Source: Bacteroidaceae bacterium (GTDB lineage Bacteria > Bacteroidota > Bacteroidia > Bacteroidales > Bacteroidaceae). Taken from it: a DNA stretch of 63,358 nt. The DNA is taken from assembly GCA_017938245.1 (NCBI GenBank), contig JAGBBX010000047.1, forward strand, positions 1 through 63,358, in the 5' to 3' direction. The notes under the pieces were generated by a model, which saw only the letters and a program-made list of their open reading frames with translations, did no database searches and was not told where the DNA came from. Position 1 is the stretch's first letter. Each line of letters starts with the position of its first letter. This document shows, in pieces, positions 54,201-60,500 of the stretch. The position numbers and the translations under genes are program-made.

Positions 54201-55717
54201 CCCTTTTGATAAACATTAAATGATTTCTCGAGATTGGCAACGAACTCTTCGGGTGCGACACCTGCCTTTGCCATCTCGCTCTGCTCGGGGATAGAGAAAC
54301 GCAGTTCGCTTTTTAGACGACCCACTGTATTTAGTTTATTAGATGCTCCCGATGGACGCCAATGGAACATTCGCATAGCAAGAATAGTTGCAAAACTGTC
54401 GCCAAAATCATTTACCAGGTCGATGGGTTCAATGCTCACCCCTTCGAGCATTTTTGCCGACTCGGTAGATGCTGTAAACACTGCCGACTCGGCGCCCAAT
54501 ATTCCGGCAGATGCCATCAGGCGTTTACCTCCGGTTAGTCCGCGTGCGGCGTGTCGCAAAGGAGTACCCACAATGCCCAATGCAGCACCTGTTGAATATC
54601 CCTTTCCAAATGCCGACATAGCCGAAGAGACATCGGGATTCTCGCCATACAAGATATCATCGACCACGCTATGCGCTGCATCGTATGTACCCAATGTCAA
54701 TCCTTGCGTCATAGCACTCTGCGCAATTTTTGTCTTAAGGCTGCCAAGAATAGCATTTTTGGCTGTTTGTTCAGCCATTTCGCGTGTAAGGCCTTTTGCT
54801 ATCATTCGGTTCGTTGCGTTCTTTAACAACATACCGGTGGCTTTTCCTGTAAACTGCGAGGTCACTGTACCAATTCCTGCAAACAAAGCGCTATCGAACA
54901 GCAGTCCACCTACACCTGCAGCTATACGTTCGCCACGCGAAGGGTTATAACGCTCCATTGCCATATCGTCGATATACATATGTGAAGAACCTTTGTAACC
55001 ATAATGGCGCATATCCGATAGAGAACCCATAAGCGAATTGCGTCGTACCCCCCTAAAGAAATACTCGGCTCCGCTTTTAGGTTTTTTCTCCTCGACAATT
55101 TCGTCAATAGCCCTCTGACGCAATGCCGGCTCAAGAACCTGCTTACGATATTCTTTGGCATCGATGCCTGCATAATGTGCATAGCGCTCGGCAATAGCAT
55201 CGAGACGGTCATCGTCGAGTGCGGATATTGTGGTATCTATTGTAGCAACAGGGTCTACTCTCTCATTCATAGATGCAAGGGCAAGCGACGCATTGGCACC
55301 GGGCACGCTCGCATAACTCTTGTATACCTCTATACCGGTTTCATCGGCTTTTGCACGTTGTTTCTTCCAGTTAGGGGTAAAAGTCTCTTTATAATAATCG
55401 TTAATGGCTTCGTCGACCACCTCGGGAGTGGTTACAAACTGCAGACGTCGACGTTCCTCGGTGTTTTTGGGGACAAGGAAATTTTTCTGACTCTCTTTGA
55501 AGTAATTGTTCATAGTATTATTATCCAAAGAGTCGAAATATTTGTTTTTCTGTTTAAGTTGCTGTTCCGAGGCAAGCATATCATCGGCAAGTCCTGCCAC
55601 GTACTCCCTGTCCTCGGCACTCATACCACCGCCTGCTCCCGGCATATAATCTATTTTCCATCTGTTTTTTTTGCCATCATCAAACAGCAAGCCATTTTTC
55701 TCATCGTTGTTTTTCAT
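51293..55717 (-). CDS. Giant phage polyvalent/ejection-like protein with metallopeptidase motif
   Basis: A 1474-residue uninterrupted protein. Residues 1-260 are charged and helical. Residues about 265-420 are Gly/Ala-rich and partly hydrophobic (GVGGLLFDSALFAGIGTVTS), as in phage proteins that enter the host membrane. Residues about 860-950 hold a zincin-like site: KTVLHEVVGHKGFSELFG (HEVVGH at 885-890) with a possible third ligand in DEYLAILTE near 937. A further His-rich segment (YYTMQHVIHSIESG) occurs near 1260, and the end is a coiled coil (NEVEERLRELSRKIEEAQ). This resembles large polyvalent proteins of phages and mobile elements, injected with the DNA. The exact function is unknown. 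It is located between two small genes and the portal-like gene. Confidence 0.55.
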   Translation of the reverse strand: MKNNDEKNGLLFDDGKKNRWKIDYMPGAGGGMSAEDREYVAGLADDMLASEQQLKQKNKYFDSLDNNTMNNYFKESQKNFLVPKNTEERRRLQFVTTPEVVDEAINDYYKETFTPNWKKQRAKADETGIEVYKSYASVPGANASLALASMNERVDPVATIDTTISALDDDRLDAIAERYAHYAGIDAKEYRKQVLEPALRQRAIDEIVEEKKPKSGAEYFFRGVRRNSLMGSLSDMRHYGYKGSSHMYIDDMAMERYNPSRGERIAAGVGGLLFDSALFAGIGTVTSQFTGKATGMLLKNATNRMIAKGLTREMAEQTAKNAILGSLKTKIAQSAMTQGLTLGTYDAAHSVVDDILYGENPDVSSAMSAFGKGYSTGAALGIVGTPLRHAARGLTGGKRLMASAGILGAESAVFTASTESAKMLEGVSIEPIDLVNDFGDSFATILAMRMFHWRPSGASNKLNTVGRLKSELRFSIPEQSEMAKAGVAPEEFVANLEKSFNVYQKGSGKAAEQVREDYIKLMSTSGLSASTRSKLLYIVENKLTSTPPEAVDYRVDTKGDDSFTLSTFDAEGQPIETVKCSSREELKSTYFGLLGNLRRNRIASHERALLQSYDSQNFLRQAGAYARETGTDIDYLSDVMYRKAKKENISAEEQGMLDEILHRSNYSDSEVGQMLHSIRRSLEQEYNLNEGSLLGAIDKPWYYCSKDENMALNKYEKLMEEEVKNLHSGVSKERANELADVNNTYAGLGNSQLKEQENLDYRDMVIRTGTKMNKGSIPTFSEQFGLFSDGVYKPADWDEIYVWNPNKHRHTPKDIDRMAIEAQRMGDKFGNSIEVITDESQIETSDPEYFYKVRSCGWYDEGTGRVVINLPNNQNIAEVRKTVLHEVVGHKGFSELFGYYYYDFLEEVYRRGSKEVRAAIDYQAERKGRSHHAGTDEYLAILTERVENTPEQRNILKRFCDFVREMLQRYNIYNGELNESDILSLIRRHHNAMAKRRSYDSYRSEAFRPFETAARRDGGYGNEGVAFGRYIRDMKDNPNLDGLHSGFHDFKRRMYGDIDLDQFRYRDYGHKGIKRMGNLPYYNLNRYYDAIKKKEYWSMDNVAKDFGWRTQDESGKWFMNAVDVIDRIKVYDYVYRTLRLKNPRLAYYYNELKNKPAGERTKEDENFLEHSRQTATDYDASAKVNDILYDWLLFKSYPEIADMPVTFCKLNGRYAVYDIQNKRLLVDKKGFADPLFKDELYYTMQHVIHSIESGVVNSIGKHKTILNAVMAYNKALQNYDKSGNPQLGSNPRIAELIKEDFKMKYGVDVEDFLKLYPELEDFINKNVKLRWYDDSGESLRNYAGSTRELKKFLGGPIDLIKEVLQNPPRENGAKTLREVERERGFVSEVPSYTLPEYEYHSGRSIEEIAADINNEYGVGSRYDYLRSRYDNQKTKHQKKEQTSEAAAKDETKPLNEVEERLRELSRKIEEAQQK

Positions 55718-55732
55718 AGTAATAGTTTTTTA

Positions 55733-55748
55733 GTGTTACGATTTTATC
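55733..55748 (-). repeat. 16-bp motif ahead of the giant gene (copy 1)
   Basis: Plus-strand GTGTTACGATTTTATC; the same motif with one change is at 56783-56798. Each lies 15-70 bp upstream of a phage-island gene start. Confidence 0.35.
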
Positions 55749-56193
55749 CATTTATTTTATTCTTCAGTACTCTACCCCAACGCGATAGATTTCTATTTGC
55801 CGACACAACATCGGACGAGTATCTTTTTGCGAAATTGTTGGCATATCCTTTCAAAGATGATTGCTGCTTGCCAACCGTAGGCATCGTCTCATTAGCCGAT
55901 GATGGGTTACCCGATTCTATTATATTTTTAAAAGCGAGTTCGGCCATAAGTGCATTATAGTTACGTTGTGCCGTCGCCCTATTCTCACGCGCACCAAGCA
56001 ACCTGTTGCTTTCGGTGGTTGCCATATTTGTTCCCATAGCATATCGGGCACCTTTACTGCGGGCATACATTGATGCCAAATTCGTTAGGCTGTCGGCAAC
56101 GAGCATTGCCGAGTGTCGACGCCGGGCACTCTTCTCTCTCTGCTTCTCGAAATCGGCCATAGATTCCAATCTCTTTTTTTCTCTCTCGTACAT
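55744..56193 (-). CDS. Small phage-island protein, basic N-terminus
   Basis: A 149-residue protein I cannot assign to a named family. It begins with a highly charged stretch (YEREKKRLESMADFEKQREKS), continues with an Ala-rich helical part (about residues 30-90, ARSKGARYAMGTNMATTESNR) and ends in a basic tail (NLSRWGRVLKNKING). The composition is like small internal virion or ejection proteins. It is 17 bp after the upstream island gene and 26 bp before the giant gene, so co-expression is nearly certain. Confidence 0.6.
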   Translation of the reverse strand: MYEREKKRLESMADFEKQREKSARRRHSAMLVADSLTNLASMYARSKGARYAMGTNMATTESNRLLGARENRATAQRNYNALMAELAFKNIIESGNPSSANETMPTVGKQQSSLKGYANNFAKRYSSDVVSANRNLSRWGRVLKNKING

Positions 56194-56210
56194 ATTATTA
56201 TCTTTAATGG

Positions 56211-56732
56211 TTATTTCTCTTTACCCCAATTTACACCTAAAAGAGCATTGTTAAGCAAACCAAAACCTTGCTCGGCAGCTTGCGCGCCTGCCTGCTCCTG
56301 CATTCTGAGGTCTTGTAGTTGATTATTACGCAACGACGATATATTCTGCTGATGGATAGAATCTATCCTGCTTTTGTTGGCGCTATCCTGCGCCGCCAAT
56401 CCTGTAGCTACGTTACTCAACTGCTCCACTCCTTGACGATTACGTGCAAGTTCCAACTCGGGTGTTACACCATTCACAGCTGCATATCCCCGGTTTTGTT
56501 TGTTCTGCGAATGAAGCGTCTTTTCGACCCTTTTAAGAGCAGCTCTAGCCATTGACGAATTCATATAATCGCCATAATAATTACGTTTGTACCACGCCGA
56601 TTCCGAGGCTTTTGCCTCGTTAAGCAATTTCCTTTGCTTACGAGCAGCCCGCTGTGCATCGAACATTCCTTTCACTCCCGACACAAGCCCCATTGCAGCA
56701 CTTGCGCCACCAATAATTTTACTTAGTATCAT
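56211..56732 (-). CDS. Small internal-virion-like protein, first gene of the phage island
   Basis: A 173-residue protein starting with a Gly/Ala-rich hydrophobic segment (MILSKIIGGASAAMGLVSGV), then a basic helical stretch (DAQRAARKQRKLLNEAKASE) and a Gln/Asn-rich helical remainder. This layout recalls T7 gp14-like and related podovirus ejection proteins, but no signature is decisive. The ATG at 56732 is used; a GTG at 56756 would add 8 residues. It is the first gene of the minus-strand island transcript and is divergent from the small gene at 56896. Confidence 0.55.
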   Translation of the reverse strand: MILSKIIGGASAAMGLVSGVKGMFDAQRAARKQRKLLNEAKASESAWYKRNYYGDYMNSSMARAALKRVEKTLHSQNKQNRGYAAVNGVTPELELARNRQGVEQLSNVATGLAAQDSANKSRIDSIHQQNISSLRNNQLQDLRMQEQAGAQAAEQGFGLLNNALLGVNWGKEK

Positions 56733-56782
56733 TTTGTATGGTTTTAAAATTTCCACAAAAGAAATAACCCGAGAAGGAGTTT

Positions 56783-56798
56783 GTGTTGCGATTTTATC
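56783..56798 (-). repeat. 16-bp motif ahead of the island's first gene (copy 2)
   Basis: GTGTTGCGATTTTATC on the plus strand, 15 of 16 identical to 55733-55748. Confidence 0.35.
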
Positions 56799-56859
56799 AC
56801 TAAGTGATTGTTAAACAAGATTATAACAGATTCGCAACCATAAAAAGATAATGCACTGT

Positions 56860-56867
56860 TATATTTG
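56860..56867 (+). promoter_or_regulatory. -7 element of the small helical gene
   Basis: TATATTTG about 30 bp before the ATG at 56896; no good -33 box is seen. Confidence 0.45.
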
Positions 56868-56895
56868 CACATTAAATACTTACAACTAAACAACT

Positions 56896-57150
56896 ATGGC
56901 AAAGAAGAATATCAGTAAGGTAACAATCAGCGATGTGCACAACGAGACACTTGCGCTATTTCATCGTCTTATACGGCGATTAGAGAAATTGACACACAAT
57001 TGTGAAGACCCCGGGACAATTAATCAGGCACTTAAAACTACAGCCGATTTTCTTGTGAAACTGAATAAAGAGAAGGAACACGACGATGATAGTCTCGGCA
57101 TACTGCTGCGTCAGACACTTAACGGAGTCGACGAAGATTATTCGCAATAA
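56896..57150 (+). CDS. Small helical protein, unknown
   Basis: An 84-residue cytoplasmic protein with two predicted helices and an acidic C-terminus (KEKEHDDDSLGILLRQTLNGVDEDYSQ). It has no recognised motif. It is transcribed away from the phage-island genes with its own -7 element and a perfect palindromic terminator. Position suggests it belongs to the island, for example as a regulator or small packaging-type protein, but nothing in the sequence proves that. Confidence 0.6.
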   Translation: MAKKNISKVTISDVHNETLALFHRLIRRLEKLTHNCEDPGTINQALKTTADFLVKLNKEKEHDDDSLGILLRQTLNGVDEDYSQ

Positions 57151-57153
57151 AAA

Positions 57154-57182
57154 AGTCGTTGCAAAATTTTGCAACGACTATA
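57154..57182 (+). terminator. Terminator of the small helical gene
   Basis: A perfect 26-bp palindrome with arms AGTCGTTGCAAAA and complement (57154-57166, 57167-57179). Confidence 0.8.
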
Positions 57183-57239
57183 GTTACTCTAAAAATAAAT
57201 GTATACCTTAGCAGAAACCTTTTAAAAAGAGTTAGTAAT

Positions 57240-57755
57240 ATGGCTATAATAAAAGATGTGCGCGGATATACTCCCAAAATAGGAGAGAATTGTTTTCTTG
57301 CCGAGACTGCTGCAGTAATAGGCGATGTTACCATAGGCGATGATTGTTCTATATGGTACGGCACCGTACTGCGTGGCGATGTGAATACAATTACCATAGG
57401 TAATAAAGTGAATATACAGGATGGCGCTGTCATACACACTCTATACAAACGCTCGGTAACAAAAATAGGCAACAACGTATCTATAGGACACAATGCCACC
57501 ATTCACGGTGCAACAATAGAGGATAACTGCCTTATTGGAATGGGTGCCACTGTATTGGATAATGCCATTGTTGAGAGCGGAGCCATTGTTGCGGCAAATG
57601 CACTTATTACATCGGGAATGCGTGTCGAAGGCGGATGTATATATGCCGGTGTACCTGCCAAGAAGATAAAAGAGGTAAGTCCCGAACAGCAAAAAGATAT
57701 TGTCGAGCGCATTGCAAACGACTATGTGATGTATGCATCGTGGTATAAAGAGTAG
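57240..57755 (+). CDS. Gamma carbonic anhydrase family protein
   Basis: A 171-residue left-handed beta-helix protein of the YrdA/PaaY group. Hexapeptide repeats are clear (IGDVTIGDDCSIWYGTVLRG, IGNKVNIQDGAVIHT, IGHNATIHGATIEDNCLIGMG). Zinc ligands are the His residues in VIHT and the GHNATIH pair. The Arg in VLRGD is also conserved. The C-terminal helix SPEQQKDIVERIANDYVMYA is typical. Members may be carbonic anhydrases or acyltransferase-like proteins; activity is not certain. ATG 57240 is chosen since upstream in-frame sequence lies in the terminator of the previous gene. It converges on menA with a 2-bp gap. Confidence 0.9.
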   Translation: MAIIKDVRGYTPKIGENCFLAETAAVIGDVTIGDDCSIWYGTVLRGDVNTITIGNKVNIQDGAVIHTLYKRSVTKIGNNVSIGHNATIHGATIEDNCLIGMGATVLDNAIVESGAIVAANALITSGMRVEGGCIYAGVPAKKIKEVSPEQQKDIVERIANDYVMYASWYKE

Positions 57756-57757
57756 AA

Positions 57758-58636
57758 TTATCTGCCACAAACAAACAGCGCAAGCAACATTATGGTAAAT
57801 ATAAGCAGATTGAGTGCTGTGCGTCCAAGAAAAGGATTAAGTGCAGCACCTCGGCTGCTCGACATTCTGCGCCAAGTAAGTATGTGCATAAGAATATAAA
57901 CAAGCGGTGCAAAGATTGCCCACAGCGGTAATTGCAGCCATAAGGGCGCCATTATCGCCATAGCAAATATTCCCGAAAAAAGATATACAAGACTCATAGC
58001 CTTGCGACCAAAAAGAACAACAGTTGTGTTTTTACCGACAGCCTCATCATCCTCTTTATCGCGATAATTGTTTACAATAAGCACATTGGCAGCAAGGAGC
58101 CCTATTGCTACCGAAGTAGTAAGCAATATAGGTAACTTTCCCCACTCTCCTGTCTGAAGATAACAGGTAAAGGTAACAGGTACAACACCAAAGAAAATGA
58201 CTACAGCAATATCTCCAAGCCCGTGATGCGATAAGGGATAAGGTCCTGCACTATAAGCAAGAGCAAACAGCAGTATTACACAGCCAACAAAAATAAGCCA
58301 CAGGGGGCCAAAGATTAACAACAGACAACCTATTAGAGCAGCAAGCCCCAACATTAAAAAGGTGGCATACTTCATCATTTGCGGCGATATATCCCCTTCG
58401 GTTACACCACGTCGGAATCCCTCGCGTCCCTTTCGGTCGACCCCATTCATAAAATCATAGTATTCGTTTCCGAAATTAGAAGCTATCTGTGCCGATAAAG
58501 CAAATAGCAAGCAGAGCAACGCAGGAACAAAAGAAAAACCATTCTGCCATACAGCACAGCCGCACCCTGCCAACACACCGGCCACACTAACCGGCAGCGT
58601 ACGCAGACGCATTGCCTCTATCCACTTTCTTATCAT
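57758..58636 (-). CDS. menA: 1,4-dihydroxy-2-naphthoate polyprenyltransferase
   Basis: A 292-residue UbiA-family membrane prenyltransferase that joins the polyprenyl chain to DHNA, making demethylmenaquinone. About eight membrane helices are visible. The first Asp-rich motif is in GNEYYDFMNGVDRKGREGFRRG and the second in VNNYRDKEDDEAVGKNT, as in MenA rather than UbiA. It follows menG by 10 bp; together with the transporter gene upstream they form a three-gene minus-strand unit. Confidence 0.95.
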   Translation of the reverse strand: MIRKWIEAMRLRTLPVSVAGVLAGCGCAVWQNGFSFVPALLCLLFALSAQIASNFGNEYYDFMNGVDRKGREGFRRGVTEGDISPQMMKYATFLMLGLAALIGCLLLIFGPLWLIFVGCVILLFALAYSAGPYPLSHHGLGDIAVVIFFGVVPVTFTCYLQTGEWGKLPILLTTSVAIGLLAANVLIVNNYRDKEDDEAVGKNTTVVLFGRKAMSLVYLFSGIFAMAIMAPLWLQLPLWAIFAPLVYILMHILTWRRMSSSRGAALNPFLGRTALNLLIFTIMLLALFVCGR

Positions 58637-58646
58637 ACCGCCCCTT

Positions 58647-59342
58647 TTACTTTATACCAACATACATACGACACACACCAAATGTAAGGGCCTTATGCTT
58701 CACCTCGGCAAATCCCGCCTCGCGCAACATTGGAATAAATTTGTCGGGAGCGGGAAAATGCAAAACCGAAGCCGGCAGATATTCGTATGCGCCACGATTG
58801 CCCGATACCATTCCACCAATAGCAGGCAGTATATTAAGGAAATATAGTTTATAACACCAACGTATAATGGGGTTAGAAGGTACAGAAAGTTCAAGGATAA
58901 CCAATTTTCCGGCGGGTTTCAACACTCGACACATTTCTCTTAGTCCTATGGCAAGATGTTCGAAGTTACGTACTCCAAAGCCCACCGATATGCGATCGAA
59001 TGTATCATCGGCATATTTAAGAGCCTCGCAATCGCCATATTCCAATGCAGCATCTACACCCGCAGCCTTTATCTTGTCGCGCCCAACGGCCATCATTCCC
59101 TCGGATAGGTCGATACCTGTCACACTGCTGCCGGTTGCCGCTTTTCGTGCAATCTCTATTGTAAAATCTCCCGTTCCACAAGCTACATCAAGTACCTTAA
59201 GCGGCGAGTCACTATCGACAATTTCGCGTACAGCTTTTTTACGCCAACCCTTGTCTATATTCAATGATAAAATATGATTGAGTTTATCATAGTTAGGTGC
59301 AATATTATCGAACAACCTTTTTATATTCTCTTTCTTTGCCAT
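58647..59342 (-). CDS. menG: Demethylmenaquinone methyltransferase
   Basis: A 231-residue SAM-dependent methyltransferase of the UbiE/MenG family catalysing the last step of menaquinone synthesis. It shows YDKLNHILSLNIDKGWRKKAV, the SAM motif VLDVACGTGDFTIEIA (about residues 50-64), the RISVGFGVRNF segment and LKPAGKLVILELSVP. With MenA next to it and no ubiquinone genes, menaquinone is the product. It lies 11 bp after the transporter gene and 10 bp before menA. Confidence 0.95.
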   Translation of the reverse strand: MAKKENIKRLFDNIAPNYDKLNHILSLNIDKGWRKKAVREIVDSDSPLKVLDVACGTGDFTIEIARKAATGSSVTGIDLSEGMMAVGRDKIKAAGVDAALEYGDCEALKYADDTFDRISVGFGVRNFEHLAIGLREMCRVLKPAGKLVILELSVPSNPIIRWCYKLYFLNILPAIGGMVSGNRGAYEYLPASVLHFPAPDKFIPMLREAGFAEVKHKALTFGVCRMYVGIK

Positions 59343-59353
59343 ACAGGTATATG

Positions 59354-60208
59354 TTATTTCATTTTTTTAATTACAAAGACGTAAAACAATAATATTACGT
59401 TCATCAGCAAAGCATATATTATTGCGGGGATAGCCATCTCTCCACTGTTAAAGATAAAAGGAGATGTTGCGATGGCTATAGCTTGCGCTGCATTCTGCAT
59501 ACCTACCTCTATGACAATAGTACGACGTACAGCATCCTTTAAACGTGCTATACGAGAGAGAAGCGAACTGCACAACATACTCATCAAAATAAGCAAACCG
59601 CAGGCCGTACCTATGAGTCGGAAATTATCGAAAATCTCTTTGGTATATTGCAGAAAGAACAGAAAAGCAAGCAGCATCAATGCCGGAAAAGCCAACTTAC
59701 CAAGAATTTTTCCCACCTTAGCAGCTACTGAAGGCTTAAGATGTCGGAAAAGCCATCCTGCCAATAGCGGAAGAAACAGTGTAACAAGATTCTGCATCAA
59801 TAGTTTACCGACAGGGAGTTCTATTGTTATTCCTTCATTATGTGACACATACTCAGAGGTCAGTTCCATAATTACGGGAAGCGTAAACAGTGTGAGTACA
59901 CTGCTCACGGCTGTAAGTGTTACCGATAGAGCAACATCGCCTTTGGCAAGCATTGAAAAGACATTAGAAGAGCTACCGCCGGGACAGCAGGCTATAAGTA
60001 CCAATCCCATAAAATATATAGGTGAGACATTGAGCAGCGAAGCAAGCAGAAAGGCAATAGAGGGCAACAAAACCAACTGCCCCACCATTCCAAATATAAC
60101 CGCCTTAGGATTACGTACCACGTTTATAAAAGCTTCTTTAGTGAGTTCGGTTCCAAGCAGGAACATTAGAACAATGAGAATGGGCATTACAATCCAAATT
60201 GTATTCAT
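59354..60208 (-). CDS. Bile acid:sodium symporter (BASS) family transporter
   Basis: A 284-residue polytopic membrane protein with about nine helices. Family signs include the LVLIACCPGGSSSNVFSMLAKGDVALSVTLTAVSS segment (sodium-site region) and EVGMQNAAQAIAIA. Substrates of bacterial members include bile acids, pantoate and other organic anions; none can be assigned. It is the first gene of the unit with menG and menA, with an 11-bp gap, though a functional link is not obvious. Confidence 0.9.
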   Translation of the reverse strand: MNTIWIVMPILIVLMFLLGTELTKEAFINVVRNPKAVIFGMVGQLVLLPSIAFLLASLLNVSPIYFMGLVLIACCPGGSSSNVFSMLAKGDVALSVTLTAVSSVLTLFTLPVIMELTSEYVSHNEGITIELPVGKLLMQNLVTLFLPLLAGWLFRHLKPSVAAKVGKILGKLAFPALMLLAFLFFLQYTKEIFDNFRLIGTACGLLILMSMLCSSLLSRIARLKDAVRRTIVIEVGMQNAAQAIAIATSPFIFNSGEMAIPAIIYALLMNVILLFYVFVIKKMK

Positions 60209-60261
60209 CCGTAGAACTAATTTGATAATTATGGCTAAAGGCGAATATCGCTGTAAATTAA

Positions 60262-60286
60262 AAAAAGGAACTCAATGAGTTCCTTT
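60262..60286 (-). terminator. Terminator of tRNA-Arg
   Basis: 10-bp arms AAAGGAACTC/GAGTTCCTTT with loop of 3 (60264-60286) directly downstream of the tRNA on the minus strand; the A run at the left gives the U tract. Confidence 0.85.
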
Positions 60287-60287
60287 G

Positions 60288-60361
60288 TGATCTCGGCAGG
60301 GTTCAAACCTGCAACCTTCTGATCCGTAGTCAGATGCTCTATTCAGTTGAGCTACGAGACC
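60288..60361 (-). tRNA. tRNA-Arg (anticodon ACG)
   Basis: The minus-strand cloverleaf is complete: acceptor stem GGTCTCG/CGAGATC, D arm GCTC...GAGC, anticodon stem TCTGA/TCAGA with loop CTACGGA (anticodon ACG, read as ICG), and T arm GCAGG-TTTGAAC-CCTGC. The discriminator base is A and CCA is not encoded. It has its own promoter and terminator. Confidence 0.96.
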
Positions 60362-60381
60362 GTTGTTTTTGTTTGACGATG

Positions 60382-60413
60382 CAAAGGTACGGCTTTTTTT
60401 TAAACCACCAAAA
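60382..60413 (-). promoter_or_regulatory. tRNA-Arg promoter
   Basis: Minus strand: TTTG (60413-60410), 20 bases, TACCTTTG (60389-60382). Start about 17 nt before the mature tRNA. Confidence 0.78.
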
Positions 60414-60500
60414 CATTTGGCACTTTTTTTTCAAAAATCTTCATTTTTTTTTTGATTTTTCACCCGTATCGGCCTAAAATTCGGCGGAGAAATAGTAAAA

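Noticed and set aside
49325-57150. Calling the island a complete prophage
   Set aside because: No capsid, terminase, tail, lysis or replication gene is present, the integrase is truncated, and no flanking att duplication could be seen.
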